A stretch of DNA of 64,000 bases from Pareuzebyella sediminis (lineage in GTDB: Bacteria; Bacteroidota; Bacteroidia; Flavobacteriales; Flavobacteriaceae), in the NCBI RefSeq assembly GCF_008367235.1, contig NZ_VTZS01000002.1, positions 248,001-312,000 of the forward strand, written 5' to 3'. The notes under the pieces were generated by a model. That model had not been told where the DNA came from. It did not search any database and saw only the letters and a program-made list of their open reading frames with translations. Shown here in pieces: positions 34,126 to 43,156 of this stretch. Every line of letters starts with the position of its first letter. The first letter of the stretch is position 1. The translations under genes were made by a program, and so were the position numbers.

Positions 34126-35800
34126 AAAAATAATGAGTTCTTGGCAACGCTTGTTGGGCTTGCTAAAACTAGACCGAAAAGATGTTTTTCAAATTTTTTA
34201 CTATGCCGTATTTGCAGGGTTGGTCAACTTATCACTGCCATTGGGCATACAGGCCATTATAAATCTTATACAAGGCGCTCAGGTATCCACTTCATGGATT
34301 GTTCTTGTGGTTTTGGTAACCTTAGGAGTGGCTTTCGTTGGAGCTCTTCAACTGATGCAAATCAGAATTATTGAGAACATGCAACAGAAAATATTTACAC
34401 GTTCTTCCTTTGAGTTTTCATATCGGTTTCCGAAAATCAAAATGGGAGAGCTGCGAAACTATTATCCACCCGAACTTGCCAATCGATTTTTTGACACATT
34501 GACTGTTCAAAAATCGCTATCAAAAATTTTGATAGATTTTCCGGCAGCTTTTCTACAAATAATATTTGGGCTTTTACTGTTGTCGTTCTATCATCCATTT
34601 TTTATCATTTATGGTCTTTTACTGTTGTTGCTCATCTATATAGTTTTCAAGTTTACGGCACAAAGAGGATTGGATACCAGTCTAGAGGAATCAAAATATA
34701 AGTATAGGGTGGCGCACTGGTTACAGGAAGTGGCGAGATGCATTGTTAGCTTCAAACTATCTGGGAAAACCTCACACGCGGTTGATAAGAACGATATATT
34801 GGTAGTTGATTATCTAAAGGCGCGCGAAGGACATTTCAGGGTACTGGTGTTGCAGTTCATACAAATGATCGGTTTCAAGGTACTGGTTACCGCTGGGTTA
34901 TTACTAATCGGAGGGCTTTTGGTTTTAAACCAACAAATGAATATAGGCCAGTTTGTGGCGGCTGAAATTATCATTTTATTGGTTATTACATCGGTCGAAA
35001 AAATGATTTTGGGCCTGGAGACCTTCTACGACTTATTGACCTCTTTGGAAAAATTGGGACAAGTGGTCGACAAAGAGCTTGAATCCCAAGAAGGAGAGAA
35101 GCCTTTTAAGAAAGATGAAATTTTCACGGTAGAAATAGCCGAAGTTTCATATGAGATGGTGCGTGAAGAGAGCAAAATTATCGATAATGTTTCATTGACC
35201 ATTTCACCAGGTTCGAGCATTTTGATACACGGCCCCATAGGTGCGGGAAAATCGACCTTATTGAAACTTATTACGGGGATTTTAGAACCTACAACGGGAA
35301 ATATATTCATAAATAAAGTTCCTTTGAAAAATCTGAACCTTAATTATTACCGATCTTTTCTAGGGCAATCGTTGAGCGAAGAATCGCCCTTTGAGGGCAG
35401 TATTCTGAATAATATTACCCTTGGGGATACAACCATTGGTGTCGAACAGGTATACTGGGCCCTCGAAAAGACAAAACTCATTGACTTTGTCAAACGACAA
35501 CCTAAAGGATTGAAGACCATGTTATATCCGGAAGGAAAAAATATACCCTTTACGGTGGCCAAAAAGATAGTGCTGGCCAGAAGTATTGTGAGAAAGCCGA
35601 AACTATTGGTCTTAAAAGACCCCTTGGATCAATTGCATCAAGATGAAATGGATGAAATTATGCGGTTTTTGTCCGATAGTTCGAATGGCTGGGCACTAGT
35701 CATTGTCAGTGAAAACCTAAAGTGGATGTCGTATTGCAAAAGAATAATTGCAATGGAAAAAGGCAGGATAATCAACGAAAAAATGAACGGCGATGCTTAA
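34118..35800 (+). CDS. ABC exporter (membrane plus ATPase half) with degenerate ATPase motifs
   Basis: 560 residues. Residues 20-310 form a six-helix ABC exporter domain without an N-terminal peptidase. In the ATPase part the Walker A GPIGAGKST (about 372-380) and Q-loop (FLGQSL) are intact. The signature LSGGQ is replaced by IPFTVAKK (about 475-482), the Walker B end LDEP reads LKDP (about 501-504), and the H-loop His is missing (VIVSENLKWM). The Asp and Glu needed for hydrolysis are thus altered. It overlaps TetR and HlyD genes by 8 bases each. It resembles type I secretion/efflux ABC proteins; the cargo is unknown. The start may be 34133. Confidence 0.85.
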   Translation: MTEKIMSSWQRLLGLLKLDRKDVFQIFYYAVFAGLVNLSLPLGIQAIINLIQGAQVSTSWIVLVVLVTLGVAFVGALQLMQIRIIENMQQKIFTRSSFEFSYRFPKIKMGELRNYYPPELANRFFDTLTVQKSLSKILIDFPAAFLQIIFGLLLLSFYHPFFIIYGLLLLLLIYIVFKFTAQRGLDTSLEESKYKYRVAHWLQEVARCIVSFKLSGKTSHAVDKNDILVVDYLKAREGHFRVLVLQFIQMIGFKVLVTAGLLLIGGLLVLNQQMNIGQFVAAEIIILLVITSVEKMILGLETFYDLLTSLEKLGQVVDKELESQEGEKPFKKDEIFTVEIAEVSYEMVREESKIIDNVSLTISPGSSILIHGPIGAGKSTLLKLITGILEPTTGNIFINKVPLKNLNLNYYRSFLGQSLSEESPFEGSILNNITLGDTTIGVEQVYWALEKTKLIDFVKRQPKGLKTMLYPEGKNIPFTVAKKIVLARSIVRKPKLLVLKDPLDQLHQDEMDEIMRFLSDSSNGWALVIVSENLKWMSYCKRIIAMEKGRIINEKMNGDA

Positions 35801-37145
35801 CATATCTCCAAATAAATTAAGCCAAAAAGTCGATTTGAGCCATTTCAATTCCTCCAAAATAGTTTTTGGCAAGAAGCATTTTAAGCAATTCAACCGTTTT
35901 CTTTTGGCCTTTGCCATATCGTGTTTTTTGATTTTGTTCCTGCCCTGGACACAAACCGTGTCAGGCGTAGGATATCTGACGACACTGACACCTGGGCAGA
36001 GACCACAAACGGTTCAGTCGCCCATTCCGGGAAGAATATCGGAATGGTATGTGCGTGAAGGCGATTATGTGGAAAAAGGAGATACTATTCTCCATATCTC
36101 AGAAATAAAGAATGAATACTTTGATCCTGACTTGGTTTCACGTACCGGAAAACAGTTGAAGGCCAAAGAGATGTCGGTAGCCTCTTATAAAGAAAAGATT
36201 ACGGCACTAGAAAGCCAAATCAATGCTCTAGATAATGAAAGGTCTTTAAAACTTGAGCAAGCGAGTAATAAATTGTTGCAATCCAAGTTGAAAGTAAAGA
36301 GTGATAGTATTGATTTTGAGGCAGCAAAAACCAATTTGGGGATTGCCCAAAAACAATATGAGCGAACCTTGCAACTCCAAACAGAAGGGCTGAAGGCCAT
36401 CACCGATGTTGAAGCCAAACGCCTCAAATTGCAGGAGACCCAAGCTAAACTCATTTCTCAAGAAAACAAACTTTTGGCGAGCAAGAACGAAGTGGTCAAT
36501 GCAGCCGTAGAAATCAATCGTGTGAAGGCTGAATACATAGATAAGATTTCGAAGGCCCGCAGCGATAGGTTTACGGCGCAATCAAATCAATTTGATTCCG
36601 AAGCGCAAGTGACCAAGCTGGAAAACGAGTATACCAACTACTCCATAAGAAATGACTTCTACTACGTGAGGGCCCCACAAAGTGGCTACATCAACAAAGC
36701 TATTAAGACCGGTTTAGGGGAAACCTTTAAGGAGGGAGAAGCTTTGGTAGGTATTATGCCTGCTGATTACGAAATGGCTGTGGAGACCTTTGTTTCGCCC
36801 ATAGATATGCCCTTGTTGCATATTGGAGACCGCATTCGTATTCAGTTCGATGGTTGGCCGGCGATTGTCTTTAGCGGTTGGCCGAATGTTTCCTACGGGA
36901 CCTACGGGGGTAAAGTAGTTGCTATTGATACCTTTATAAGCCCTAATGGAAAATACCGGGTTTTGGTCGCTCCCGATGAAAACGATTATAGTTGGCCCGA
37001 GGCTCTTAGGGTAGGTTCAGGGGCATCTACACTTGCCTTATTAAATGACGTGCCGATTTGGTTCGAGTTGTGGCGTCAGCTCAATGGATTCCCGCCTAAT
37101 TACTATCAACCTCAAAATGCAACGGCCAAGGCCGAAACGAAATGA
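35793..37145 (+). CDS. HlyD-like membrane fusion protein
   Basis: 450 residues. A membrane helix (about 37-55, FLLAFAISCFLILFLPW) is followed by a lipoyl-like half (VQSPIPGRISEWYVREGDYV, EKGDTILHI), a long coiled coil (about 110-280), the second lipoyl half (YYVRAPQSGYINKAI) and a beta-barrel domain (GDRIRIQFDGWPAIVFSGWP). It bridges the ABC protein to the outer-membrane channel encoded next, whose start overlaps its stop as ATGA. Confidence 0.9.
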   Translation: MLNISPNKLSQKVDLSHFNSSKIVFGKKHFKQFNRFLLAFAISCFLILFLPWTQTVSGVGYLTTLTPGQRPQTVQSPIPGRISEWYVREGDYVEKGDTILHISEIKNEYFDPDLVSRTGKQLKAKEMSVASYKEKITALESQINALDNERSLKLEQASNKLLQSKLKVKSDSIDFEAAKTNLGIAQKQYERTLQLQTEGLKAITDVEAKRLKLQETQAKLISQENKLLASKNEVVNAAVEINRVKAEYIDKISKARSDRFTAQSNQFDSEAQVTKLENEYTNYSIRNDFYYVRAPQSGYINKAIKTGLGETFKEGEALVGIMPADYEMAVETFVSPIDMPLLHIGDRIRIQFDGWPAIVFSGWPNVSYGTYGGKVVAIDTFISPNGKYRVLVAPDENDYSWPEALRVGSGASTLALLNDVPIWFELWRQLNGFPPNYYQPQNATAKAETK

Positions 37146-38545
37146 GTATGCGAAAATATCATTTCATTTTCATACTGTTGTTCAGTATAACGGTACACGC
37201 CCAGCAAGATTCCTTGGTGTTGGACTTCAAGGAATTCTTGGGGTATGTTAAAAAGTATCACCCGATTGCAAAACAGGCCCAATTGGCCATTCCTATAGGG
37301 CAGGCCAACCTTCTGAAAGCAAGAGGTGCCTTCGACCCAAAGCTAGAAGTAGATTATCAAAACAAAAAATTTAAGGGAACGGAGTATTACGACCGGCTCA
37401 ACACTACGTTCAAAATACCGACATATTTTGGCATTGCTATCAAAGGGAACTATCAGCAGAATCAAGGGCAATATTTAAATACTGATGAGACCCTCCCAGA
37501 CAATGGTCTCTATAGTGCAGGGATAGCGATGTCACTCGGACAGGGTTTTTGGGCCAATGAGCGCATGGCTACCCTAAAAAGGGCGAAACTTTTCAGGGAA
37601 CAATCAAAGGTAGATCAAGACTTATTGGTCAACCAAGTACTTTATGAGGCTTCTATTGCTTATTTCGATTGGCTAAAAGCCTATAACCAAAGCCTTGTTT
37701 TTAGGGAATTCAGGGAGAATGCCTATATAAGGTTTTTGGGGGTCAAACAACGCGCCTCACTAGGTGATATTGCCGCTATTGACACCCTGGAGGCCCAAAT
37801 TGCCGTACAGAATCGAATGCTGGGGTTACAGGAAGCCGAGTTGGAGCTGCAGAAAAAAACGCTTGAATTGTCAAATTTTCTTTGGATAGAGAACTTTCCC
37901 GTGGAATTACGGCAAGATGTGCTGCCCAATATGAATTTAGGTGAAGAAGTGGATGTTGCCTTGGAAATATTAGGAAAGCCGCTCAGCGAGTTTTCCATTG
38001 AAAACCATCCTAAGCTGCGCTCGATGAATTATAAAGTAGAAGGCTTGGTCATCGAGAAACGCTTAAAAGCGAACAAACTGCTTCCGAAATTAGATGTAGA
38101 ATACAACCTGTTGACCGAAACCCCCGAATTGATTAATTCGCTGAATCCCGACTATTATAAAGGCATGGTGAGCTTCAGTTTTCCATTATTCCTTAGGAAA
38201 GAAAGGGGCGATTTGAAACTCGCTAAATTTAAGCTACAAGATGCGGAATTTGAGCGTGACAACGCTCAAGTCGAAATAAAAAACAAAATACTGGCGGTTT
38301 ATCGTGAGCTTGATGCCTACTTCGAACAAAGTGAACTGGTCGGAGAGGTGGTTGATAATTATACCACGCTTTTAAATGCCGAAGAACGTAAATTCAGTTT
38401 CGGTGAAAGTTCACTTTTTCTTATCAACACAAGGGAGAGTAAACTGATTGAGGCCCAATTAAAGCAGACCGAACTACAAAATAAATACTTTACGGCGAAG
38501 GCAAAACTGTTCAAAAGTTTGGCCATTAACCCCGACTTACCTTAG
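37142..38545 (+). CDS. TolC-family outer-membrane efflux protein
   Basis: 467 residues with signal peptide ending near TVHAQ. Two long helical repeats typical of TolC are seen (LRSMNYKVEGLVIEKRLKAN; FSFGESSLFLINTRESKLIE, the conserved end motif of the second repeat). It is the outer-membrane duct of the operon's tripartite exporter and completes it, so no outside TolC is needed. Confidence 0.88.
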   Translation: MSMRKYHFIFILLFSITVHAQQDSLVLDFKEFLGYVKKYHPIAKQAQLAIPIGQANLLKARGAFDPKLEVDYQNKKFKGTEYYDRLNTTFKIPTYFGIAIKGNYQQNQGQYLNTDETLPDNGLYSAGIAMSLGQGFWANERMATLKRAKLFREQSKVDQDLLVNQVLYEASIAYFDWLKAYNQSLVFREFRENAYIRFLGVKQRASLGDIAAIDTLEAQIAVQNRMLGLQEAELELQKKTLELSNFLWIENFPVELRQDVLPNMNLGEEVDVALEILGKPLSEFSIENHPKLRSMNYKVEGLVIEKRLKANKLLPKLDVEYNLLTETPELINSLNPDYYKGMVSFSFPLFLRKERGDLKLAKFKLQDAEFERDNAQVEIKNKILAVYRELDAYFEQSELVGEVVDNYTTLLNAEERKFSFGESSLFLINTRESKLIEAQLKQTELQNKYFTAKAKLFKSLAINPDLP

Positions 38546-38609
38546 TTATAATCAATGTTAGTTTTAAACTTGTTTTACGACGAATTTCTTTCATGGAAAA
38601 TTAAAACAA

Positions 38610-39239
38610 ATGACCCCGATTAAAATAAAGCACCTGACTAGAAAGAAAAGTCTAGTTGAAAGGGCCATTGAAGATGGCATATCCTATGTCGAATTCCGAA
38701 AGCTTGTAGGGAAACTCGTAAATTTAAATTCAAATACAGGTCTTGAAAAGAATGAGGCATTGGCCAATTATACCATGCTTAATGAAAAGCGAATGGCCCG
38801 ATGGGACAAAACATTTAAGGTTCCAGAGTCGGTTCAGCAACAGTTGCTTCACTACGATAGGGAGATAACGTGGTTGGTCATTACGGAAAGTTGGTGTGGC
38901 GACGCCTCTCCGAGTTTGCCAATTATGAACAAATTAGCCGAATTGGCCCCGGGCCTAACATTGAAGATTGTACAGAGGGATGAACATCCTGAACTAATGG
39001 ATGCATTTTTGACCCAGGGTACGAGGTCGATTCCTAAATTGATAATGATAGATTCTAAAAACCTCCAAGTGCTGGGCGAGTGGGGTCCTAGGCCTGCACC
39101 CGCTACCAAGATGGTGCAAGATTATAAAAACGAAAACGGAAAACTGACTGCGGCATTTCGCGAATCCTTACAAGTTTGGTACAATAAAGACAAAGGACAA
39201 CGTATTGTGAAAGAACTCATCGAGTTGATCACCGACTAA
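38610..39239 (+). CDS. Thioredoxin-fold protein with single Cys
   Basis: 209 residues, no signal peptide. The central segment LVITESWCGDASPSLPIMNK is a thioredoxin active site with the second Cys replaced by Ser (CxxxS spacing), followed by GTRSIPKLIMID with the cis-Pro. It belongs to a family of cytosolic thioredoxin-like proteins in flavobacteria. A single Cys excludes normal disulfide exchange; its partner is unknown. It is convergent with the TonB-like gene (13 bases between stops). Confidence 0.8.
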   Translation: MTPIKIKHLTRKKSLVERAIEDGISYVEFRKLVGKLVNLNSNTGLEKNEALANYTMLNEKRMARWDKTFKVPESVQQQLLHYDREITWLVITESWCGDASPSLPIMNKLAELAPGLTLKIVQRDEHPELMDAFLTQGTRSIPKLIMIDSKNLQVLGEWGPRPAPATKMVQDYKNENGKLTAAFRESLQVWYNKDKGQRIVKELIELITD

Positions 39240-39252
39240 AACAATTGCATAT

Positions 39253-39981
39253 TTACCGTGCCTTGCCTTGAAAAATATAGGTTATCGTACCCTTTTGAGT
39301 CGCTTTCGAAGAAGAGCTGAATTTGGCTTTTAGGGCATAAGCGATGGCATTGTCTACCAAACAACCGTTGGAAGTATCCGAACTTTTAGCATTAAAATCA
39401 GCATCGATTACGCTTCCGGCAGAATTCACCTCGATATTGACGACTACCTTACCTCCTTCGATACAGGTATAGATAGGTGGGGGAAGCCGGTAACTGTTAC
39501 GGTCGACTAAGGAAAAAGATACCGAAGTACGCCTTTTTGCAAGATTATTTGTGAACTCTTGTTTTTGGGCCTCTTTTTCACCCAATTTTTGTTTGGCTTC
39601 TTCGCGTTTTCTTTTTAATTCTTTTACACGTTCTGCATATTCCGAATCGGATAGACCATCAGGTGTATCGCTTAGCGCTGAAGATTCATGCTCGGCCATG
39701 ATTTCTTCCAAGGTCTTCAAAGGCTCTGGGTTACCATAACTTGGTTTGGCCGTTTCGTTATAAGCCATATGGCTTTTTATGGGATCGGATGCTGCCAGTT
39801 GTTCTTCAAGCTCTTCCTTCTCTTCCAAAAGTTCTTCGATATCTTCCTCGAGGACCATTTCGACCACATATTCGTCATCATTGTCAGCACCACCCAAGTG
39901 AATATTGTATAGGCTCAATATCACGATAGCCATCGAGAAGACGGTAATTAATAATGATAGTTGTTGTCTGTTCAGGTTCAT
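39253..39981 (-). CDS. TonB-like energy transducer domain protein
   Basis: 242 residues: one N-terminal membrane helix (about 8-27), a long acidic and coiled-coil periplasmic spacer (Glu-rich 40-60 and KELKRKREEAKQKLGEKEAQ), and a C-terminal TonB-like domain (GGKVVVNIEVNSAGSVIDAD; GTITYIFQGKAR). Two Cys (in PIYTCIEGG and SNGCLVDN) may form a disulfide. No ExbB/ExbD is nearby. It precedes the truB-uppP group but in the same direction, downstream of truB. Confidence 0.75.
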   Translation of the reverse strand: MNLNRQQLSLLITVFSMAIVILSLYNIHLGGADNDDEYVVEMVLEEDIEELLEEKEELEEQLAASDPIKSHMAYNETAKPSYGNPEPLKTLEEIMAEHESSALSDTPDGLSDSEYAERVKELKRKREEAKQKLGEKEAQKQEFTNNLAKRRTSVSFSLVDRNSYRLPPPIYTCIEGGKVVVNIEVNSAGSVIDADFNAKSSDTSNGCLVDNAIAYALKAKFSSSSKATQKGTITYIFQGKAR

Positions 39982-40053
39982 CTTAGTGCTATAACCCTAA
40001 TTTTGGAAAAATATTTTAATTTTTCGGCAAACGGAAACTTTTGGATCCTATTC

Positions 40054-40767
40054 TTAATTATTAATGGATTTTCCGAGCAAATGCTCTTCAAAACTGACGG
40101 GCCCAAGAGCATTATCTACGTGATAACTCCCTATTTTGGTTCTTCGAAGCTGAGATAAATGGGCTCCACTCTTTAATAATACCCCCAAATCGTGTGCCAA
40201 AGATCTAATGTAGGTCCCTTTACTGCAAACTATCCTGAATTCGATTACAGGAAGTGCGATGCGGGTAACGTCAAAGCTAGATACAGTCACGGTTCTTGTT
40301 TTTACATCAACAGTTCTTCCCTCGCGGGCATATTCATACAGACGTTTTCCATCTTTTTTAAGGGCGGAAAAAATGGGGGGGCGCTGTTCTATTTTTCCAA
40401 CCAGCTTTGAAGTTGCTTCTAGCACAAGCGCTTTGGTAATATGCGCAGTAGGGAAGATTTGGTCGATTTTAGTCTCCAGATCGTACGAGGGTGTGGTACC
40501 TCCCACCGTTATGGTTCCGATATACTCTTTCTCTTGACCTTGAAGTTCGTTGATCTTTTTGGTGAATTTTCCTGTACAAACGATTAAAAGTCCAGAAGCA
40601 AGAGGGTCTAGGGTGCCTGCATGTCCTATTTTTATTTTCTTTACATCGAATTTCTTCCGAATCACCCATTTCAGTTTGTTTACTGCTTGAAATGAAGACC
40701 AGCCTAAAGGTTTATCGATGAGCAAAAGCTGTCCGCTAAGAAAATCTTCCTTGGTACGAATATCCAT
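40054..40767 (-). CDS. truB: tRNA pseudouridine(55) synthase TruB
   Basis: 237 residues: LLIDKPLGWSSFQAVNKLKW, GHAGTLDPLASGLL with the catalytic Asp, and CSKGTYIRSLAHDLG. The enzyme makes pseudouridine 55 in the T loop of tRNAs. The gene lies 42 bases downstream of uppP in the conserved group ftsX-DUF3098-uppP-truB. It is slightly shorter than E. coli TruB because it lacks the C-terminal PUA-like part. Confidence 0.95.
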   Translation of the reverse strand: MDIRTKEDFLSGQLLLIDKPLGWSSFQAVNKLKWVIRKKFDVKKIKIGHAGTLDPLASGLLIVCTGKFTKKINELQGQEKEYIGTITVGGTTPSYDLETKIDQIFPTAHITKALVLEATSKLVGKIEQRPPIFSALKKDGKRLYEYAREGRTVDVKTRTVTVSSFDVTRIALPVIEFRIVCSKGTYIRSLAHDLGVLLKSGAHLSQLRRTKIGSYHVDNALGPVSFEEHLLGKSINN

Positions 40768-40809
40768 AAAACGAGCTATTTCATGAGAATTGTTAGGGTT
40801 TGGGCCTTT

Positions 40810-41604
40810 TTAGACCCAAAAGCCATAGGCAATGGCAATAAGACCTACAATGAGGCAGTAGATTGCAAAATAGGAAAGTTTGCTTTGTTTGACAAGTCGA
40901 ATCATCCATGTACATGCCGCCAGTCCTGAAACAAAGGCTGCGGTAAATCCGACAATCATGGCCATGTTATTCTCGGAATGTGCATTGAGCTCCCCTGAAA
41001 GCAGGTTTTTTCCGATTTTTCCGAGGATCAACGGTACGACCATCAAAAAAGAGAATCGGGCCGCTTTGTTCTTATCGACCCCAAGGAGTACCGATGTCGA
41101 AATAGTCGCTCCACTTCTCGATATACCGGGAAGCATGGCAATAGCTTGTGAAACACCTATTACAAAGGCATTGTTATAGCTTACTATTTTTTCAGTGTCT
41201 TTCGCTCTATCCGCAAAATACAGTAGTACCGCGGTTATGAGAAGCATCAGGCCAATGAATTGAACATTTCCCCCAAAAAAGGCCTCTAATTGTTGCTCAA
41301 AGAAAAGACCGATCAACGCGGCAGGTAGCATCGAGATGACGATTTTTAGCGAAAATTGGGTTTCTTCGTTCCATTTGAACTGAAAAAGACCCTTTAAAAT
41401 TTCCCATACGTCTTTACGAAAGACTACAAGGGTACTTAAGGCGGTGGCAAAATGTAAAACAATCGTGAACAGTAGACTTTCTCCAGCAACCAATTGATCT
41501 CCCAAAATAGCCTTTCCCAATTCTAAGTGCCCACTTGATGAAACGGGTAAGAATTCGGTCAGTCCTTGTATTATCCCTAAAATAATGGCGTCGAGTGTGT
41601 CCAA
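40810..41604 (-). CDS. uppP: Undecaprenyl-diphosphate phosphatase
   Basis: 264 residues with about eight membrane helices. Motifs are QGLTEFLPVSSSGHLELGKA (catalytic region) and ISRSGATISTSVLLGVDKNK, both characteristic of UppP/BacA. It regenerates undecaprenyl phosphate for peptidoglycan synthesis and confers bacitracin resistance when abundant. It starts one base after the DUF3098 stop. Confidence 0.95.
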   Translation of the reverse strand: MDTLDAIILGIIQGLTEFLPVSSSGHLELGKAILGDQLVAGESLLFTIVLHFATALSTLVVFRKDVWEILKGLFQFKWNEETQFSLKIVISMLPAALIGLFFEQQLEAFFGGNVQFIGLMLLITAVLLYFADRAKDTEKIVSYNNAFVIGVSQAIAMLPGISRSGATISTSVLLGVDKNKAARFSFLMVVPLILGKIGKNLLSGELNAHSENNMAMIVGFTAAFVSGLAACTWMIRLVKQSKLSYFAIYCLIVGLIAIAYGFWV

Positions 41605-41605
41605 A

Positions 41606-41863
41606 TTATTTTTTCTTACTGCCCAGGTTTAACAAAATGGCATAGATTTCTATACCGAGACCTAGAAGTACGAGAGTAGGGGCTAAGCGTATTCTTCTGA
41701 AACTGTAGATGTCTTCGTTAAAAACGGTAGGGTCGTTACTTCCGCCCCCTGCCATAAGAAGGAAGCCTAGAGCAATACAAGCGATTCCCAAAAACATGAA
41801 GACATAGTTCTTCTTTTGGAAAATGAACTCTTTTTTTAGTGTTTGTCCGTTCTTTTTTTTCAT
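41606..41863 (-). CDS. DUF3098 family small membrane protein
   Basis: 85 residues with two membrane helices (about 17-36 and 56-77) joined by a polar loop with GGGSNDPTVFNEDIYSFRRI. DUF3098 proteins sit between ftsX and uppP in many Bacteroidota; the function is unknown, but context suggests cell envelope or division. Confidence 0.85.
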   Translation of the reverse strand: MKKKNGQTLKKEFIFQKKNYVFMFLGIACIALGFLLMAGGGSNDPTVFNEDIYSFRRIRLAPTLVLLGLGIEIYAILLNLGSKKK

Positions 41864-42197
41864 GCCGTAAATTTAACGAAGATCTGTTGAAAATATTCTA
41901 TAGTAAACAAGTTTAAACTTTTATTAACCCAATCAAGGCTTTCAAATACAAATGCTATTTTTAATATCATTTTTTGAGAAGGTGAAAAAGCACTAATTAA
42001 AGGGGCACTATTTTATCCCTTTGATTGATTAGAATGTGACCCTTGAACTCATCCCTTAAAAGAATTATCATACGTTGCACCTGTATAACAGTTGAAATTT
42101 CAAAAGTACTTAAAAGGTTTATTTTTTTGGATAAAATGTATTCCAACGCGGTGAGCAATGGATCTTGAGTTCTGGTGGTCTTTGGCGGAAAAAACAA
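41864..42197 (-). other. Gap between ftsX and DUF3098, with a doubtful 66-codon frame
   Basis: 334 bases where flavobacteria often have the two genes close together. An open frame at 41997-42197 on the minus strand begins right after the ftsX stop (first residues MFFPPKTTRTQDPLLTALEY). I recognise no family, and its composition is not persuasive. No terminator is seen. Confidence 0.3.
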
Positions 42198-43076
42198 TCA
42201 ATAATACAACTGATCGGTTCTCAGGTTCAAAAAGCGCTGTGTCGCAAAAAAAGTACTTACAAGCGAAATAAGGATACCCAATACAAAAATTCCCCCGAAC
42301 AAAATACCCAGTACTTGAATATCGTCAAAAAGCAAAAGTTCGGGAAAGGTTTTATCAATGTAGAACATGGCTCCTCCCAAGGCCAAAATTGAGAGTAGGG
42401 CACCTAACATTCCTAATTTTACGTTCGTCCAGATGAAAGGTCTTCGAATAAAGGTTTTAGTGGCCCCCACCATCTGCATGGTCTTAATGATAAAACGTTT
42501 TGAATAGATCGACAAACGGATGGAGCTGTTGATCAATAGCACAGCAACAAAGGTGAAAACGCCACTGACCACCAATACCCAAAAACCAATTCTTTTAACA
42601 TTTTCCGTGAGTAGGCCCACTAGGGGTTTGTCATAACTTACTTCTTCCACAAATGACTTTGCGGTTAGGTTTTTTGAAATTTCCTCAATTTTGTCAGGTG
42701 TTACAAAATCGGCGCGTAATTGTAGGTCGATAGAATTTTTCAAAGGATTATACCCTAAAAAGTCGAGAAAGTCCTCTCCAATCTCCTCGCTGTGCTGTTT
42801 GGCTGCCTCTTCTTTCGAAACATAGATGACCGATTTGGCATGTTCGGTCTGAAGCAGGCTCTTCTGTAGCTGGTCGACCTCAGAATCTTTGGCTTCGTCT
42901 TTCAAAAATACCGAGATGGTAATCTGCTCTTTAAAATGGTCCGCGAGCTTTTTTGTGTTTAAGACCAAAAGACCCAAGCCTCCGAGTAAAAATAGTACCA
43001 AGGCGATACTCAACACCACCGAAAAATACGATGATATCAATTTCTGTTTTTGGTACTGTTCGAAAGACTTGCCCAT
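42198..43076 (-). CDS. ftsX: Cell division protein FtsX (ABC permease-like)
   Basis: 292 residues: cytoplasmic N-terminus, first membrane helix (about 21-43), a large extracellular loop with ITISVFLKDEAKDSEVDQLQ and VEEVSYDKPLV, then three helices at the C-terminus. FtsX with FtsE controls peptidoglycan hydrolases at the division site. ftsE is not in this window, as is usual in Bacteroidota. It is divergent from leuS. Confidence 0.92.
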   Translation of the reverse strand: MGKSFEQYQKQKLISSYFSVVLSIALVLFLLGGLGLLVLNTKKLADHFKEQITISVFLKDEAKDSEVDQLQKSLLQTEHAKSVIYVSKEEAAKQHSEEIGEDFLDFLGYNPLKNSIDLQLRADFVTPDKIEEISKNLTAKSFVEEVSYDKPLVGLLTENVKRIGFWVLVVSGVFTFVAVLLINSSIRLSIYSKRFIIKTMQMVGATKTFIRRPFIWTNVKLGMLGALLSILALGGAMFYIDKTFPELLLFDDIQVLGILFGGIFVLGILISLVSTFFATQRFLNLRTDQLYY

Positions 43077-43122
43077 ATTTGTGTATACGGGCGTAAATTT
43101 AGGAAAGTAAATTGAATAAACT

Positions 43123-43130
43123 TATTTTTG
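43123..43130 (+). promoter_or_regulatory. Promoter -7 element of leuS
   Basis: TATTTTTG matches TAnnTTTG. It lies 26 bases before the leuS start codon. A -33 TTG at normal spacing is not seen. Confidence 0.5.
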
Positions 43131-43156
43131 CCCGACATTGAAAAGAACCTGGGCAC

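Noticed and set aside
38610-39239. Thioredoxin-like protein as a redox system with the TonB-like gene
   Set aside because: The genes are convergent, the protein has a single active-site Cys and no signal peptide; nothing else links them.
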